The position numbers and the translations under genes are program-made. The notes under the pieces were generated by a model. The model was not told the origin of the DNA. It searched no databases and saw only the letters and a list, made by a program, of their open reading frames with translations. Shown piece by piece: positions 8,743 through 18,273 of a stretch of 64,000 nt of DNA (its first letter is position 1; each line of letters opens with the position of its first letter). The stretch spans positions 98,074 to 162,073 of the forward strand of contig NZ_SSHJ01000009.1 of NCBI RefSeq assembly GCF_005925345.1. Direction: 5' to 3'. This DNA is from Pedobacter ureilyticus. Its GTDB lineage: Bacteria > Bacteroidota > Bacteroidia > Sphingobacteriales > Sphingobacteriaceae.

Positions 8743-9204
8743 ATGGAGCAATTGGACGAGATCGATCTGAAGCTATTAAAAATGCTGGCAAATGACTCCA
8801 GTCGTACGATCAAGGAACTGGCTGCACAGGTCAGCTTGTCGCCTTCACCAGTAGTACAGCGGGTAAAGCGTCTGGAAACCAAGGGTTATATCAAAAAATA
8901 TATCGCACTATTGGATCCTGAAAAGTTCAATCAGGGATTTATCGTATTATGTAATATCAAACTTAAGCAACATGACCGTAAGATTGGCCATAGCTTTGTA
9001 GAAGATATTTTAAAGATCGATGAGGTGGTGGAGTGCTATAACATTTCAGGCGATTATGATTTCTTTCTAAAAGTGTTTGCCAAGGACATGAAACATTATC
9101 AGGATTTCGTATTTAATAAATTAGGATCAGTGGAAAGCATCGGAAGTACGCATAGTACCTTTGTGATGGCCGAGATCAAGAATACAAATAATATCAGTAT
9201 ATAA
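8743..9204 (+). CDS. Lrp/AsnC family transcriptional regulator
   Basis: A 153-residue regulator starting at the ATG at 8743 (MEQLDEIDLKLL); a longer frame from a TTG at 8704 adds residues not seen in the family. Residues 4-60 form the Lrp winged helix-turn-helix (IKELAAQVSLSPSPVVQRVKRL), and the rest is the RAM effector domain with the usual SGDYDFFLKVF segment. Such proteins sense amino acids. It is transcribed away from the cobalamin riboswitch and the mes operon, with about 175 bases between its start and the aptamer, so control of that operon by methionine or another amino acid is plausible but not shown. Confidence 0.9.
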   Translation: MEQLDEIDLKLLKMLANDSSRTIKELAAQVSLSPSPVVQRVKRLETKGYIKKYIALLDPEKFNQGFIVLCNIKLKQHDRKIGHSFVEDILKIDEVVECYNISGDYDFFLKVFAKDMKHYQDFVFNKLGSVESIGSTHSTFVMAEIKNTNNISI

Positions 9205-9778
9205 CAGGAACAGGTTTGCACCTTAATCGTTTGCTTATTTGCTGATTAATTTGATAATTAACTGATTATCAAAATAGTTAAACGCTAAAACCAAAGCCTT
9301 CAGATTCCAGTTCAGAGGTGTGGGAAACGTCAACTTTTTCCTGTTCAGGCTAACCAAATTATTTGCTTAGTCCATAGGTTTTGGTTCTGATCCTTAAATA
9401 GTTTTAAAACTGGTTTAACCATAAAAAAAGCTCCCCATTTTCATGAGAAGCTTTGTGGGCCCAGCTGGGCATTTCTCGAAGTATTTTCTATCTGATTTGG
9501 AATTAATGGCTGGTTTGGCAAAAAATATAACTTAAAATTTTTAGAATCTAATTGATTAGTTATAAATTAATTGAAATGCATATTTACAATAGTATGCATA
9601 AACACAAACTGTTGCTGCTCACCTCTTACTAAAAACTTAAAGTGTGATATAACAGAAAAAGAAGACATTATGCAATTGACTATTTAATGCCAATTCAAGC
9701 CGAAAAAGAAATGATAAAAAATAGTACTGAAACTACTTAAAATACCTCTGCTTTAATATTACAATTCCACTAGGTTAA
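9205..9778. other. Intergenic region with repeat copy 2
   Basis: There is no gene in these 574 bases. Repeat copy 2 lies at 9423-9568 and is described separately. The rest is AT-rich sequence with several stop codons in all frames. I see no clear terminator directly after the esterase gene that ends at 9779. Confidence 0.6.
9423..9568. repeat. Dispersed repeat, copy 2 (terminator, tRNA 3' tail, AT-rich tail)
   Basis: Read on the minus strand, an AT-rich stretch leads to TTCGAGAAATGCCCAGCTGG and GGCCCAC, then a hairpin followed by seven T residues. From 9451 to 9568 the sequence is nearly identical to 41401-41518, while the hairpin resembles the one at 3844-3876. GCCCAGCTGGGCCCAC equals the 3' end of the tRNA-Met fragment at 63378. 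The element therefore looks like a tRNA end with its terminator, copied or left behind by integration. Confidence 0.7.
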
Positions 9779-11185
9779 TTACCAATTATCAGTTCTAAAA
9801 GACGAAACAGGCACGCCTTCTGTGCTGTATAACTCGCCGACACACCAGTCTTTAAAAGCATACCTTACAGCAACAGGCTTTTTAACTTTATCGCTAACCA
9901 ACACAACTTTGTCTCCTTTTAAAACAGCAACTGCTGGATGAAATTTTTGATCTGTTCCTGCCACTTCAAATTGTGTAATGGATTTATTGTGGGTGGTAAG
10001 TCCAAGTGGGACGTGGTTAAAACTGAGTAAAACTGTATCGTTTTTAACCAACATATTTTTATATGTTGGACTAGATTTAGGAAAACCCTTTTGTTGATAA
10101 GTATTTGACAATGCTAAATAAGCTAAACGCTTTCCCGCAAGTGTTTTATCAGCTGGATGGATATTTCGTTCTTCACCCCCATCTATTAAAATTGCAACTC
10201 CAGCATTTTTTAAAGTATCAGTCAACTTCAGCTGTGCTTCTCTTAATAAAGGGACTTTAAAAGATTCCCTTTCGGCATATTTCATTGGCGCTAACTGCGA
10301 TAAATAAAATGGCCAATCGCCTATTTTCCATTTGCTTCGCCAAGAGGTTACCATTGCATGCTGTAACATTAAATAATCTTCATAATTGTGTCGATTTTGT
10401 TCACCTTGATACCAAATTACCCCTGCCATTGAGTAACCGATTAAAGGCGAAACCATCCCATCAAACAGATTTCCAGGAGTTTGATGAACAGCTTTAGAAA
10501 TTGCGGGATTGCTCGACAAACGACCTTTCAAAATATCGCCTACTAATGTTCTATCCATCCATGCCTCAATAGGCGAACCGCCCCAAGTTACTTGAATTAT
10601 CCCAACCGGAACCCCCAATTGTTTACGTAAATAACTCGCAAACTGATAACCAACAGCGCTAAATGAACTTACAGATGCAGCATTAGCCAATTGCCAACTG
10701 CCTTTCACATCTGTTTCTGGTTTTGTAGCATATTTTTTCTCTACATGAAATAAACGCAGCGCTGGATCTGTAGATTCCATGATGATGTCTAGTGAATTGG
10801 TTACGGGCAAACTATGATACCCTTGCATCGGCATATCCATATTAGATTGCCCGGAGCAAATCCAAACCTCACCAATTAAAACATCATTAATGATAATTTT
10901 ATTTTTTTGGCAAATTGTAATTTGAAAAGGTCCCCCGGCGCTAGGAGTATTTGTTGTTACAGCCCAATTGCCATTATCATCTGGCTGTGCTATATAAGTT
11001 TGATTGTTCCATGAAGTATGAACTTTTACTTTTTTTTTACCAATAGCAGTGCCCCAAATTTTAACATTAGTTTTTTGTTGAAGCACTATATGATCTGCAA
11101 AAAAAGCGGGCAATTTTACTTGTGCCTGTAAACTTTGACTAATTCCAAAAATTGCCAGAAAAAATATGTACAAAAGGTTTTTCAT
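9779..11185 (-). CDS. Secreted sialate O-acetylesterase-like esterase
   Basis: A 468-residue SGNH-type carbohydrate esterase of the sialate O-acetylesterase (SASA) family. It has a signal peptide (1-21), an N-terminal beta-sandwich (about 25-100), then the nucleophile block GQSNM at residues 112-116 with Ser114. The late block RNIHPADKTLAGKRLA carries the Asp/His part of the triad. Members remove acetyl groups from sugars of glycans, not only sialic acid; in galactoside or pectin loci they usually deacetylate plant polysaccharide side chains. It is the last gene of the unit with the symporter (one-base overlap of start and stop) and the FAD oxidoreductase. Confidence 0.88.
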   Translation of the reverse strand: MKNLLYIFFLAIFGISQSLQAQVKLPAFFADHIVLQQKTNVKIWGTAIGKKKVKVHTSWNNQTYIAQPDDNGNWAVTTNTPSAGGPFQITICQKNKIIINDVLIGEVWICSGQSNMDMPMQGYHSLPVTNSLDIIMESTDPALRLFHVEKKYATKPETDVKGSWQLANAASVSSFSAVGYQFASYLRKQLGVPVGIIQVTWGGSPIEAWMDRTLVGDILKGRLSSNPAISKAVHQTPGNLFDGMVSPLIGYSMAGVIWYQGEQNRHNYEDYLMLQHAMVTSWRSKWKIGDWPFYLSQLAPMKYAERESFKVPLLREAQLKLTDTLKNAGVAILIDGGEERNIHPADKTLAGKRLAYLALSNTYQQKGFPKSSPTYKNMLVKNDTVLLSFNHVPLGLTTHNKSITQFEVAGTDQKFHPAVAVLKGDKVVLVSDKVKKPVAVRYAFKDWCVGELYSTEGVPVSSFRTDNW

Positions 11186-12870
11186 TAGAATTGAATGCGC
11201 TTTTTATAAGTTAAAGCACCAATGGCAATTGAAACAATTAAAATAGATGTGCCAACCAGCGCAATAGTTGTAGAGAAACTCGGTGCTACTAAACCTAAAT
11301 AAACAATTCCGGCACCAACTACCGCCATAGCAATAGCAATTACGCGAATACCAAATATATTTTGCTTTTCTGCTGCCTGCTGTTCTTCTGGGTCAAACAC
11401 ATCAACTTCTTTACTTAGTGCTAAAGCATTTTTCATTTCAATAGCCCTACTAGACACCAAACCTGTCGAGATGTAGCGCAGTTCGAAAATCAACAAGATC
11501 AACATCGGTATTCCCATGCCGAGAACGGTTTCCACCGTCCTAGTCAGCTTTAAGCCTATCAAATCTGGTGCAATAACTTTAAAAAACAGGTTAATGACTA
11601 AAGATGCAACTGTAGCGGTAACCACTGAAAATCCTGTTTGGCGTTTGGAGAACAACGTCCAAATAATTGGCGCAAAAAGTGCACCGCCAGCAATTGAAGC
11701 GGTACTTAAAACTACTTCCACAATTCCACCGGCGCTAGGTATCCACATGGCCACTAAAATGGTAAGTACGCCAAAAAGCAATGTAAAAAATCTGGCCATC
11801 CAAATTACATTTTTTTCTGAAGCTGATGGATTGAGCAGATTTTTATAAATATCTTGAGCAAAAACGGTGGCCGCCATATTGATGGTGGTATTGGCTTTGC
11901 TCGAAGTTGCAGAAACCATTCCGGCCAAAACTAAGCCTATTAAACCACCAGGCATTACTTTTTGAATGAGCATCATGTAAGCATCCTCGGTTTGAAGCCC
12001 CTGCAAGTTAGGATTAATGACCCGATAGATCATGGGCGGCAACATCCAAACAACCGGACTAACGAAATATAAAATGGTAAAGATACCTGCAACTTTTTTT
12101 GATTCCTTTGGCTTCGCCACACTAGTATAACGTTGTACGTACGACCAGTTTCCACCAATGTAAAAAGTTTGGTAAACAATAAAAGCCAACATAAAACCAA
12201 GCGTATAATCTTCGTTAAATGGCTCAAAGAAATGCGTTGGAGCCTTTTGAACCAAGTTTTGAAAGCCGCCAATTTCTGCAAATGAAATTGGAATAACGAT
12301 TAGTACTGCTGCCGAGAGGATAACAAATTGAACCACATCGGTCACCAAAACCGCCCATAGCCCTCCAGCAGCCGTGTAGAGTACAATAATCATCCCGATG
12401 ATTAAGATACAGGTATTGACCGGTAAATCTGTGGCTACATGCACCATTTTGCCTACCGGATAAAGTACAGCAGCGGTAGTGAATAAGCTCAGCAACAAAG
12501 TCATGTAGGTATAGAACTGTTGTTCCTTACCTCCAAAACGCTTCCCAATATATTCGGCAGCGGTAGCTACGCCTGTTTTTTTCCATTTTGCTGCAATAAA
12601 TAAGGCAACAATTAAACCACTAATGGCCATTGTTAATTGGATGGTATTGGAAACCAAGCCAAATTTATAGGCAATTGAGCCCCAAACGACGAAGGTTCCG
12701 GCGGAGAAATAACTAATGAACAGCGAAAGTCCGTTGATCCACCAAGGTGTTGCGCCACCTGCTTCAAAAAAAGCCTGACCATTCTTGCTTCCTACTCGGG
12801 TAAATGTTAAGCCAATGGCAAATATTAAGAGGGCAAAAACGCCCATTACTATAAAATCTAACTGTACCAT
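11185..12870 (-). CDS. Sodium:solute symporter (SSS family)
   Basis: A 561-residue inner-membrane carrier with about 13-14 helices. The GSKNGQAFFEAGGATPWWINGLSLF start and the central SATSSKANTTINMAATVFAQDIYK segment are typical of the SSS family (LeuT fold, sodium-driven uptake of sugars, sialic acid or similar). A hydrophilic loop at about residues 478-505 precedes the last two helices. It lies two bases after the FAD oxidoreductase and overlaps the esterase gene by one base, so the three are one operon. It differs clearly from the galactose symporter at 39466. The cargo is probably a sugar acid or modified sugar released by the locus; this is inference. Confidence 0.9.
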   Translation of the reverse strand: MVQLDFIVMGVFALLIFAIGLTFTRVGSKNGQAFFEAGGATPWWINGLSLFISYFSAGTFVVWGSIAYKFGLVSNTIQLTMAISGLIVALFIAAKWKKTGVATAAEYIGKRFGGKEQQFYTYMTLLLSLFTTAAVLYPVGKMVHVATDLPVNTCILIIGMIIVLYTAAGGLWAVLVTDVVQFVILSAAVLIVIPISFAEIGGFQNLVQKAPTHFFEPFNEDYTLGFMLAFIVYQTFYIGGNWSYVQRYTSVAKPKESKKVAGIFTILYFVSPVVWMLPPMIYRVINPNLQGLQTEDAYMMLIQKVMPGGLIGLVLAGMVSATSSKANTTINMAATVFAQDIYKNLLNPSASEKNVIWMARFFTLLFGVLTILVAMWIPSAGGIVEVVLSTASIAGGALFAPIIWTLFSKRQTGFSVVTATVASLVINLFFKVIAPDLIGLKLTRTVETVLGMGIPMLILLIFELRYISTGLVSSRAIEMKNALALSKEVDVFDPEEQQAAEKQNIFGIRVIAIAMAVVGAGIVYLGLVAPSFSTTIALVGTSILIVSIAIGALTYKKRIQF

Positions 12871-12872
12871 GG

Positions 12873-15161
12873 CTATAGCTTAATTTCGGAATAACAACGT
12901 ACCGCAAATATAGCTGCTGGCACCAATTCAGAAGGATGTTCTACTTCAATAATTAGCTTTTTTGTGTAAATTGGTTCATCTAGGATGATACGCTGATGGG
13001 TTTGAAAATTATCTTTTTTGGCAAGTACAATCTTACCCGACTGATCTTTAACCACATATTTTCTTACACAAAAAGGCATAACGGTTTCCGGATGTCCCAT
13101 AAGTACAGACTCCATCGGGTGGTCAAAATCTGCATCAAACCACAAATCTATTTGTTTAATTGTCTTCGCTTCATCCCATTCGAAAATTAAACTTGGCGAA
13201 GCATCGGTAGGATCTGCCACCCAAGCATTCGGTTGACGAACAGGCCTATCAATTCCGTTGGTAAGGTTTGATTTATCGAAAACTGGTTGAGGTTTAGCTA
13301 AGGAAATCGCTAGATTTTGGCCCTTTGGCCTACGTTGTGGGCACCAGAACTCAAACTCATCTACGCCTGCATCTGCCGGAGGCATTTGCTTTCCAAAATT
13401 AGAAACTGCTTTATTTATTGAGTTGAATACCGACAAAATTCCGGTAACACGTTTTTCTGTAAAACCGAGTTGGATAGCCTCATTTGCCTCAAAAACTACA
13501 AAAACATAACTCGAATCTAGTAAATTCACACCAAAATCAAGGTTGATATTTTGTTCCCCCGCTTGAATTTCAATTTCCCTACTGGCTAAAGTTAGGTCTG
13601 GTGTAAAACCTCCTGCCCTTTTACTAATTCTTAACGATGCTTTGAAGGTGGTCGGTTTGGTTGCATTTACCGCAACATTAAATACCGGTACTTCTCCTTT
13701 AAGTATGGGAAAAAGCTGTGCAGATGGAGTTGTTAGAGTTTTCCAAAAATCAACGCGGTCAAATCCTTTGAAATGTAAGGTGCTGGAAACGGTAATTTCG
13801 CTTTGGGGAATTAAATCTAAAGGATCGTTAATGGGTACACCTGGAATGTACTGCCCATTTAAAGATAGTTTTTGTTGTAGTTGTTGGATGTGTCCGTTAG
13901 CAAGCACTTCCCTTGGATGCAAACTTTCACTTTTACAAAGAACCGCAGCCATGCCTATTGATTGACCTATATAAGCGCAAGTTGCCATTACACGAGTTGC
14001 CCCGAAGGCTACGTGGCTTACACTGATGATACGACCAGCGATAAATAAATTACTGATATTCTTGCTGTATAAGGTACGATATGGAATTTCGAAAATGCCT
14101 TTTCCATGCCATTGGTTACAGCCTGGACGCTCGCTATACACCCCATCTGCAGGGTGCAAATCTATGGACCAGCCACCAAAAGCAACCGCATCTTCGTGAT
14201 GGCGTTGTTGAACCAAATCTTTTTGAGTTAAGATATAATCGCCCTCAAAGCGCCTGCTCTCACGCTTGCCAGGAATAGTTCCAACCCATTCCAACGTTAA
14301 ATTTTCAGCTTCAGGGAAATCTCCAGAATTTTTGATGTGGTTCCAAATGCCGTAAACCACTTTCCAAAGTTCCCATTTAATTTTTTCGGTATCGTGAACC
14401 GTGTCTAATCTCCCGCCGTATTCTACCCACCAAAGCTTACAACCAAAATCATTAGCGTTAAATTGCTTAAAGCGAGGTATTTCCGTAATATCACTTAAAG
14501 AAAAGTTGGGCGGAGTAAACTTCACCGGGCGACCAGTATCTTTACTGTAGAAGTAAAGCGAGTGCCCTAACAATTCTCCATATTCGGCAGTTGGCGCCAT
14601 GCCTTCATCAAACTCTTCTTTACTTTCGGCGCCCATTCTAAAAGCAGCACCAGCCAGAAAACCGACAATACCGTCGCCTGTGGCATCGCAAAACAAGGGC
14701 GCTTGCAGCTGATACAAAGTGGAATTTTGGCTGCAAAAAGCAGTGATCGATTTGATTTGATCCGCTTCTTTACCCACCTCAAAAACAGCCGTGTTTAAAA
14801 GCAATTGAATATTTTTTTCCTGAGTTACTTTATCCAACAAGATCATGTCCAAAATCAGTGGATTTCCCTCCGGATTTTTGTAAGTATTTTCAACTAAAAT
14901 TTCATCAATCACACCACCTTCCCTTGCCCATCGATTATTATTTCCCATGTGCGATGTCGCACCCAAGATCCACAGCCTAACCTCGCTTGATGAATTACCA
15001 CCCAAAACGGGTCTATCTTGTACCAAAAGCACTTTTATACCTTGTCTGGCAGCTGTAATTGCAGCACACACACCCGAAAGTCCGCCGCCTGCAACCACTA
15101 AATCTGCCGTTAAATTGATTTTATTTAAATCTCGTTTCGCCGAAGCCTGCTCTTTTTTCAT
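12873..15161 (-). CDS. Cytoplasmic FAD-dependent oxidoreductase with C-terminal beta-sandwich
   Basis: A 762-residue protein of the FAD_oxidored (PF12831-like) family. The dinucleotide-binding motif is at residues 25-30 (GGGLSG) and the following GGNSSSEVRLW at 54-64 is a family mark. A second FAD contact is NLFIAGRIISVSHVAFGATR. The last ~130 residues look like a galactose-binding-type beta-sandwich. There is no signal peptide, unlike the two relatives at 45575 and 53987. It heads a three-gene operon with a symporter and an esterase, behind a LacI gene, so it probably oxidises an imported sugar or sugar acid. No member with this context is known to me, and the reaction is open. Confidence 0.85.
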   Translation of the reverse strand: MKKEQASAKRDLNKINLTADLVVAGGGLSGVCAAITAARQGIKVLLVQDRPVLGGNSSSEVRLWILGATSHMGNNNRWAREGGVIDEILVENTYKNPEGNPLILDMILLDKVTQEKNIQLLLNTAVFEVGKEADQIKSITAFCSQNSTLYQLQAPLFCDATGDGIVGFLAGAAFRMGAESKEEFDEGMAPTAEYGELLGHSLYFYSKDTGRPVKFTPPNFSLSDITEIPRFKQFNANDFGCKLWWVEYGGRLDTVHDTEKIKWELWKVVYGIWNHIKNSGDFPEAENLTLEWVGTIPGKRESRRFEGDYILTQKDLVQQRHHEDAVAFGGWSIDLHPADGVYSERPGCNQWHGKGIFEIPYRTLYSKNISNLFIAGRIISVSHVAFGATRVMATCAYIGQSIGMAAVLCKSESLHPREVLANGHIQQLQQKLSLNGQYIPGVPINDPLDLIPQSEITVSSTLHFKGFDRVDFWKTLTTPSAQLFPILKGEVPVFNVAVNATKPTTFKASLRISKRAGGFTPDLTLASREIEIQAGEQNINLDFGVNLLDSSYVFVVFEANEAIQLGFTEKRVTGILSVFNSINKAVSNFGKQMPPADAGVDEFEFWCPQRRPKGQNLAISLAKPQPVFDKSNLTNGIDRPVRQPNAWVADPTDASPSLIFEWDEAKTIKQIDLWFDADFDHPMESVLMGHPETVMPFCVRKYVVKDQSGKIVLAKKDNFQTHQRIILDEPIYTKKLIIEVEHPSELVPAAIFAVRCYSEIKL

Positions 15162-15243
15162 TAAAGTTTATGGCAATAGTTATCAGCTCGAAGATATTTT
15201 TTATTATTTAGAGATAGGTGCTTGGGAAAACTGAAAAAACAAT

Positions 15244-15274
15244 GGGAACGCTCCCGAAATTTGGGAACGTTCCC
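15244..15274. promoter_or_regulatory. Tandem LacI-type palindromes that also form a terminator hairpin
   Basis: Two 12-bp palindromes, GGGAACGCTCCC (15244-15255, one mismatch) and GGGAACGTTCCC (15263-15274, perfect), have centres 19 bp apart. Their central CG and AACGTT core fit LacI-family operators. They lie between the LacI stop and the start of the FAD oxidoreductase. Because the two copies are also complementary to one another, they form a 12-bp hairpin with a 7-base loop. On the minus strand it is followed by ATTGTTTTTTC, as in a terminator for the LacI gene. Both functions may apply. Confidence 0.65.
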
Positions 15275-15292
15275 TATTAAAACAGGAAGAAA

Positions 15293-16327
15293 TTATTCCT
15301 CCTGCGTTTGCTTTACCGTGGAATTACGAACAATCAACTCGGTATCAAGGGTACGAATTAAGGGCTTCCACTCAGAGCTGTCTTTATCCATTAAACCGAG
15401 CAATAGTTCCATGGCGGTTTTACCGATTTCTTTTACCGGCTGAGCCACAGTGGTTAAGCTCGGCTCTATAAAGTTCGAACCGTAATTATCGCTAAAACCC
15501 ACTACTGCGATATCTTCGGGAATGCGTTTGCCAGCTTGCTTAATCACTTGGATGGCCTCAATTGCTGTGGGGTCATTTACGGCGAATATCGCATCTGGCG
15601 GACTGGTCATTCCCAACAAATGCTTCATGTACATTTTAACCTTAGTGAGGTTCAAATCGTACTCTATAATTAGCTCTTCATCTATGGGGATGTTATTTTT
15701 GATCAATGCATCGCGATAACCACTCATGCGCTTACGACTTACCACCAGTTGGGCAGGCCCTGCTAAATGTGCAATTCTGCGTTTGCCGATGGAAATGAGA
15801 TGTTCAACGGCTTGGAAAGCGGCATCGTAATCATTTACCACTACTTTAGGCACCATCATTTCTTCGCACACCCGGTTAAAGAACACCACCGGGATTTTCC
15901 GTCTGACAAAGGCCTTCCAATGATCATAATTTAGTGTTTCCTTAGTTAAGGATACCATTACACCATCTACCCTATTGGCCAGCATTACCTTTGAATTGGC
16001 TACTTCAGTTTCATAACTTTCGTTGCATTGCGACACGATGACACTATACCCCTGCCTAGCTGCTTCCTCTTGGGCACCAACCACCACTTGAGGAAAAAAA
16101 GAAGTGAAGAAATCTGGCAGCACAATACCAATGGTTTTAGTTTTATTGGTAATTAAACTAATAGACAACATGTTGCGTTGGTAATCAAGTTTTTCGGCAA
16201 GCTCTAGTACTTTTGCCCTAGTTTCGGGCTTTACATTGGGGTGGCCTGTAAGTGCCCTAGATACCGTAGATTTTGACATGTTCAGCTCATTAGCAATATC
16301 TACAATGGTTACTTGATTACTCTTCAT
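15293..16327 (-). CDS. LacI/GalR family transcriptional regulator
   Basis: A 344-residue repressor. Residues 7-60 are the LacI helix-turn-helix and hinge helix (VDIANELNMSKSTVSRALTG, then VLELAEKLDY). The remainder is the periplasmic-binding-protein-like sugar sensor, with blocks DGVMVSLTKE, FFNRV and PDAIFAVNDPTAIEAIQVI. It is probably a local regulator of the downstream FAD oxidoreductase-symporter-esterase operon, since two LacI-type palindromes lie just after its stop. Its own promoter region (16328-16474) follows the terminator of the SusC/SusD unit, so it is likely its own transcript. Whether it also controls the PUL upstream is unknown. Confidence 0.93.
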   Translation of the reverse strand: MKSNQVTIVDIANELNMSKSTVSRALTGHPNVKPETRAKVLELAEKLDYQRNMLSISLITNKTKTIGIVLPDFFTSFFPQVVVGAQEEAARQGYSVIVSQCNESYETEVANSKVMLANRVDGVMVSLTKETLNYDHWKAFVRRKIPVVFFNRVCEEMMVPKVVVNDYDAAFQAVEHLISIGKRRIAHLAGPAQLVVSRKRMSGYRDALIKNNIPIDEELIIEYDLNLTKVKMYMKHLLGMTSPPDAIFAVNDPTAIEAIQVIKQAGKRIPEDIAVVGFSDNYGSNFIEPSLTTVAQPVKEIGKTAMELLLGLMDKDSSEWKPLIRTLDTELIVRNSTVKQTQEE

Positions 16328-16474
16328 ACGTTTGGTTCGCGGTAAACCTACAAATTACGAAATTTGAGTGGAATTTGCAATGGAAATCGTTAAAATTAAA
16401 GCTGAGTTGAGGTATTTAATCGCAACTTATTTGCCTAAATATCAGATTTCTACCGCTGTACTTTTCAAAAAGCA

Positions 16475-16500
16475 AAAGGCAACGCATTTGCGCTGCCTTT
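16475..16500 (-). terminator. Terminator after the SusC/SusD genes
   Basis: An 11-bp stem (AAAGGCAACGC with GCGCTGCCTTT, one mismatch) with a 4-base loop lies 25 bases after the SusD stop. On the minus strand it runs into TTGCTTTTTG. It separates the galactoside PUL from the LacI gene. Confidence 0.75.
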
Positions 16501-16525
16501 GCACCTTTTATAACTAAACCAAATC

Positions 16526-18265
16526 TTAGTATTCTGGATTTTGCTCCATTAAAGGCATTTTTTGAATTTCCGACAAAGGAATAGGTAGCAAATACATCGC
16601 ATTCCTAAAATTCAACGGCCGTGGTGCTCTAGAAATTGTGTGTACAAAACTATTGGTACCTGTGCGGGTAATGATGTCGATACTATTAAAACCTTTGAGC
16701 ACTGTAGAGGCAATTTTCCATCTTCTGATATCATTGAAACGGTGGTCTTCGAAAGCCAATTCTATACGGCGCTCATTTTGAATAAGTGGGCGCAACTCAT
16801 CAGTAGTAATATTTGCTTTAATGCCATACCTACCATCTGCACCTGGCAATATTCCGGCACGCTCTCTAAGTATTACCAATTTCTCTACAGCTTTTTCTGG
16901 TTGCCCAGTTTCATTAATCGCTTCCGCATAGTTCAATAAAATTTCGGCGTAGCGCATTAGAGGCCAAGCTCTTTCAGTAGTAGCTGCCAAACCATTAGAA
17001 ATATTCTCATCGCACATTTTTCTACTGAAATAACCTGTAAAATTATTACTTGGCGTATAAGCATCTGCGGTGGTATTGGCAATGGTAGAACCCGTACTGG
17101 TGTAAGTGTAGACAATGGTTTTTACTGCACTGTTATTGATGTAAGACAGTCCGTTATGAATAATAGAATAAGTGAAGCGAGGATCTCTGTTTACGTAAGG
17201 ATCATTGGGGTTATAGGTAGCGCTTTCTGCAATCGTTTTTCCATCCCTCATGGGAAAAGCCTCTACCAAACTTTGTGTAGGTTTCATGATGGATGCGCCA
17301 GTACGTGTAGGTGGCAGGTAGTAAGCTTCAAATTCTTTTTGCGCCGGGCGGTTATATTGGAAGATATATTCGCTGTTTATCCGTTTTAAAAACACCTCGT
17401 AAAAACCATTTCCAGGTCTTGTGGTGTTATCTACGTGCAAACTATAAATCCCTAAATTAATCACTGCTTCCGCTGCATCGGCAGCTTGTTGCCATCTGCT
17501 TACGCTAAAAGTTGGATAGCCAACTACAGCACTTTCGCTCATACCGCCGCCGTTAAAAAGTGGACTAGCAGCATACAACAATACCCTAGATTTTAAGGCT
17601 AGGCAAGCACCTCTGGTAACCCTACCAAAGTCGATATCTCTGTAAGTAACATTTGCTAAATCAGCCGCGGCTGCATCTAATTCTGATACCATATAACTGA
17701 CACATTCTTCATAAGTGCCCCTAGGTATGTTAATGATATCGTTAATGCCAAAAACCTTATCGCCAATTAAGGGTACCCCGCCAAAGGCGATGACCATGTG
17801 ATGGTAATAAAACGCCCGTAAAAACCTAGCTTCGGCACGCATTCTTCTTTTGGTTGATTCGTGGAAAGGTGCGCCACCAATCTTCTCTAGCAAAAGATTA
17901 ACCCTCCTGATGTTTTTGTAAGGCGTGTTCCAGAAATCTTTATCGGTAGCAAAACCGGTTAACACATTTGATGGGCCAATGGTTCCTTGCGCATAAGCAT
18001 TGCCCCACACAGAAAGGTTATTGTTTCCTTCGGCATTATCGGTTGCCAATTCGGTATTTCCAGAACCTCCCGCCGAATTAAAACGCGATGGGCCAAAAGT
18101 GTATCCAGCATCAACATAAATTCTATTCAAGAAATTTGTTGTTTGAACGCTATCTGTAAAGACCGCCTCTTCGGTTAATCCTGTAGTTTTATCTTCTAAA
18201 CCTCCAGTTTTTTTGCAAGCAAAAAACACCAATGGAAGCAATGTTGTAATTAATATCTTTTTCAT
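16526..18265 (-). CDS. SusD-family glycan-binding lipoprotein
   Basis: A 579-residue outer-membrane lipoprotein; lipobox FFAC with Cys17. The SusD/RagB helical (TPR-like) fold is indicated by ARFLRAFYYHHMVIAFGGVPL near residues 145-165, the RWPL-like WPLMRYAEILLNYAEAINE block and the end segment YLLPIPLSEIQKMPLMEQNP. SusD proteins form a lid on SusC and bind the oligosaccharide to be imported. It follows its SusC by eight bases, the normal SusC-SusD pair arrangement, and ends the PUL before a terminator. Confidence 0.95.
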   Translation of the reverse strand: MKKILITTLLPLVFFACKKTGGLEDKTTGLTEEAVFTDSVQTTNFLNRIYVDAGYTFGPSRFNSAGGSGNTELATDNAEGNNNLSVWGNAYAQGTIGPSNVLTGFATDKDFWNTPYKNIRRVNLLLEKIGGAPFHESTKRRMRAEARFLRAFYYHHMVIAFGGVPLIGDKVFGINDIINIPRGTYEECVSYMVSELDAAAADLANVTYRDIDFGRVTRGACLALKSRVLLYAASPLFNGGGMSESAVVGYPTFSVSRWQQAADAAEAVINLGIYSLHVDNTTRPGNGFYEVFLKRINSEYIFQYNRPAQKEFEAYYLPPTRTGASIMKPTQSLVEAFPMRDGKTIAESATYNPNDPYVNRDPRFTYSIIHNGLSYINNSAVKTIVYTYTSTGSTIANTTADAYTPSNNFTGYFSRKMCDENISNGLAATTERAWPLMRYAEILLNYAEAINETGQPEKAVEKLVILRERAGILPGADGRYGIKANITTDELRPLIQNERRIELAFEDHRFNDIRRWKIASTVLKGFNSIDIITRTGTNSFVHTISRAPRPLNFRNAMYLLPIPLSEIQKMPLMEQNPEY

Positions 18266-18273
18266 GGTACAGA

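Noticed and set aside
9451..9480. Complete tRNA gene at repeat copy 2
   Set aside because: Only the last 16 or so bases match a tRNA 3' end; there is no anticodon arm or 5' acceptor strand.
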